DNA of 6,087 bases from an uncultured Chloroflexota bacterium (GTDB lineage Bacteria > Chloroflexota > Dehalococcoidia > SAR202 > UBA11138). Position numbers and translations under genes: made by a program. Positions 5,077-6,087 of this stretch are shown piece after piece; the first letter of the stretch is position 1, and every line of letters starts with the position of its first letter. A model generated the notes under the pieces. That model saw only the letters and a list, made by a program, of their open reading frames with translations. It did no database searches and was not told the origin of the DNA. The stretch lies in NCBI GenBank assembly GCA_913046025.1, contig CAJWRP010000156.1:1-6087 (forward strand), read 5' to 3'.

Positions 5077-6087
5077 TAAGTTTTCCTTCGAAAAAAGTGC
5101 TCTTGTATTTTTCAGCTTTTGCATTCGCAATGGCTTTGTTGGTAGTCGTAAGCCCTCCCGGTAGAACTGCGCTCCTGACTATATCTTTCCTTCCCGAGGT
5201 CTTACCTAACTCGCCCCTCAGACCACTCACATGGGTAACCGGAGACCCCGTAAAACAACCGGTTGAGTATTCCAATGGTGCTGGATACGGTAAGGCAGAT
5301 CTTTATCTGCCCAGTGGAGGCCAGAATCATGGCGCGATTCTGCTGTTTCTCGGGGTTAATCCGGCTGGACGGGATGACCCTCGTGTGGTGGGTCTAGGCA
5401 ACGCGCTGGCCCGATCAGGAATCGTGGCTATGATTCCCTGGTCTGACACCATGACGCAAAAACGCATTGACGTTGATGAGATCGACAATTTAGTAAACGC
5501 ATACCAGTTTCTGCTTGAGCATGAGCGGGTGGACCCAGAACGTGCCGGCATGGCCGGGTTTTGCGTCGGCGCTTCGTTAGCTATGGTGGCGGCACAGGAC
5601 GACAGAATTAGCAAAAACGTCCGCTTTATTAATTTCTTCGGAGGCTACTACCGCGCCATTGACCTAATTGCCTCAGCTGTGACAAGCACACGGACCTACA
5701 AGGAGCACACCCAGGCTTGGACACCCAACGAACTTACGCAAGCGGTAGTTGCAGCTCAACTAATTGAGGGCATTACCAGTCAGCATGAGCGAAATATTTT
5801 GACGACCTTCACCCATGGAGCGGCCATTACAGAAGAGGCCAAACTGTCGTTATCCAAGAATGCCCAGGCCGTTTATGGGCTTTTGTCTGAGCCTGAGCTA
5901 GTTGGAGTGCCAGGCCTGATCAGCGACTTGCATAGCGATACCCGGAAGTCTCTCGAAATAATCTCTCCTAGTTCCCGTATTGGTGATCTAAAAGCACAGG
6001 TGTTCATCATGCACGACCGCCAAGATTCTCTGGTGCCATCGGATGAGTCCAAGCGTCTTGCCGACGCGTTGGATCCAGAGCAGATTC
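5073..6087 (+). CDS. Membrane-anchored alpha/beta hydrolase with Cys nucleophile (dienelactone-hydrolase-like), C-terminus cut by window edge
   Basis: The frame is open from 5067 to the right edge, giving 338 codons from TTG 5073. Residues 8-27 are KK followed by a hydrophobic run (LLYFSAFAFAMALLVVV), a signal anchor or signal peptide. The hydrolase core starts near residue 76 (DLYLP) and shows an oxyanion-type strand ILLFLGVNPAGRDD (89-102), the nucleophile elbow GFCVGAS with C164, and the acid loop MHDRQDSLVP with D318. The catalytic His should lie beyond the window. A Cys in G-x-C-x-G is typical of dienelactone hydrolases, where Cys and Asp are about 48 residues apart; here they are 154 apart, so a largely helical insertion of about 100 residues probably forms a lid. 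Substrate unknown. Start is uncertain: GTG 5097 or ATG 5130 are alternatives, and no option has a well-spaced ribosome site (AAGGA lies 15 bases before TTG). TTG keeps the basic residues ahead of the membrane segment. Confidence 0.85.
   Translation, partial: MISFPSKKVLLYFSAFAFAMALLVVVSPPGRTALLTISFLPEVLPNSPLRPLTWVTGDPVKQPVEYSNGAGYGKADLYLPSGGQNHGAILLFLGVNPAGRDDPRVVGLGNALARSGIVAMIPWSDTMTQKRIDVDEIDNLVNAYQFLLEHERVDPERAGMAGFCVGASLAMVAAQDDRISKNVRFINFFGGYYRAIDLIASAVTSTRTYKEHTQAWTPNELTQAVVAAQLIEGITSQHERNILTTFTHGAAITEEAKLSLSKNAQAVYGLLSEPELVGVPGLISDLHSDTRKSLEIISPSSRIGDLKAQVFIMHDRQDSLVPSDESKRLADALDPEQI

Noticed and set aside
5060..5614. Minus-strand frames at 5060-5275 (71 codons) and 5327-5614 (95 codons)
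   Set aside because: They are antisense to the hydrolase frame, which contains the nucleophile and acid motifs; neither has a ribosome site or domain.

Overview
The window looks like ordinary bacterial chromosome. The best guess for the host is Chloroflexota (Dehalococcoidia-like), inferred from the gene order yacL-ispD-ispF-cysS and from the style of IspD (AGG-x-S-R-R-M-G followed by DKIF) and CysRS. The taxonomic call is an inference without a database search. No mobile element, CRISPR array, tRNA or rRNA was seen.

Layout. Positions 1-4706 hold five genes on the minus strand, read right to left: a membrane-anchored PIN/TRAM protein of the YacL family, ispD, ispF, cysS, and after a 45-base gap a flavin-dependent oxidase of the GlcD type that runs off the left edge. 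The first four genes overlap in series by 4 bases (TTGA, ATGA, ATGA), so they are almost certainly one translationally coupled operon. Positions 4707-5072 are a visibly AT-rich, divergent intergenic region. It holds a candidate sigma-70-type promoter for the operon, several inverted repeats, mutually exclusive pairing options in the putative operon leader, and a possible 37-codon ORF on the plus strand. From about 5073 to the right edge lies a plus-strand, probably membrane-anchored alpha/beta hydrolase with a cysteine nucleophile (dienelactone-hydrolase style) and a large insertion before its acidic residue; its C-terminus is cut off.

How the genes fit together. IspD and IspF catalyse two non-consecutive steps of the MEP (non-mevalonate) isoprenoid pathway. 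CysRS charges tRNA-Cys. YacL-type proteins are membrane PIN-domain putative nucleases that sit next to ispD in Firmicutes too. The grouping is a conserved housekeeping neighbourhood, not a single pathway. The oxidase and the hydrolase are probably accessory catabolic functions with unknown substrates.

No convincing new multi-gene system was found. The points most worth a second look are the structured intergenic region, the unusual Cys hydrolase with its TTG/TTGA start arrangement, the MshC-like signature in CysRS, and active-site substitutions in IspF and IspD.
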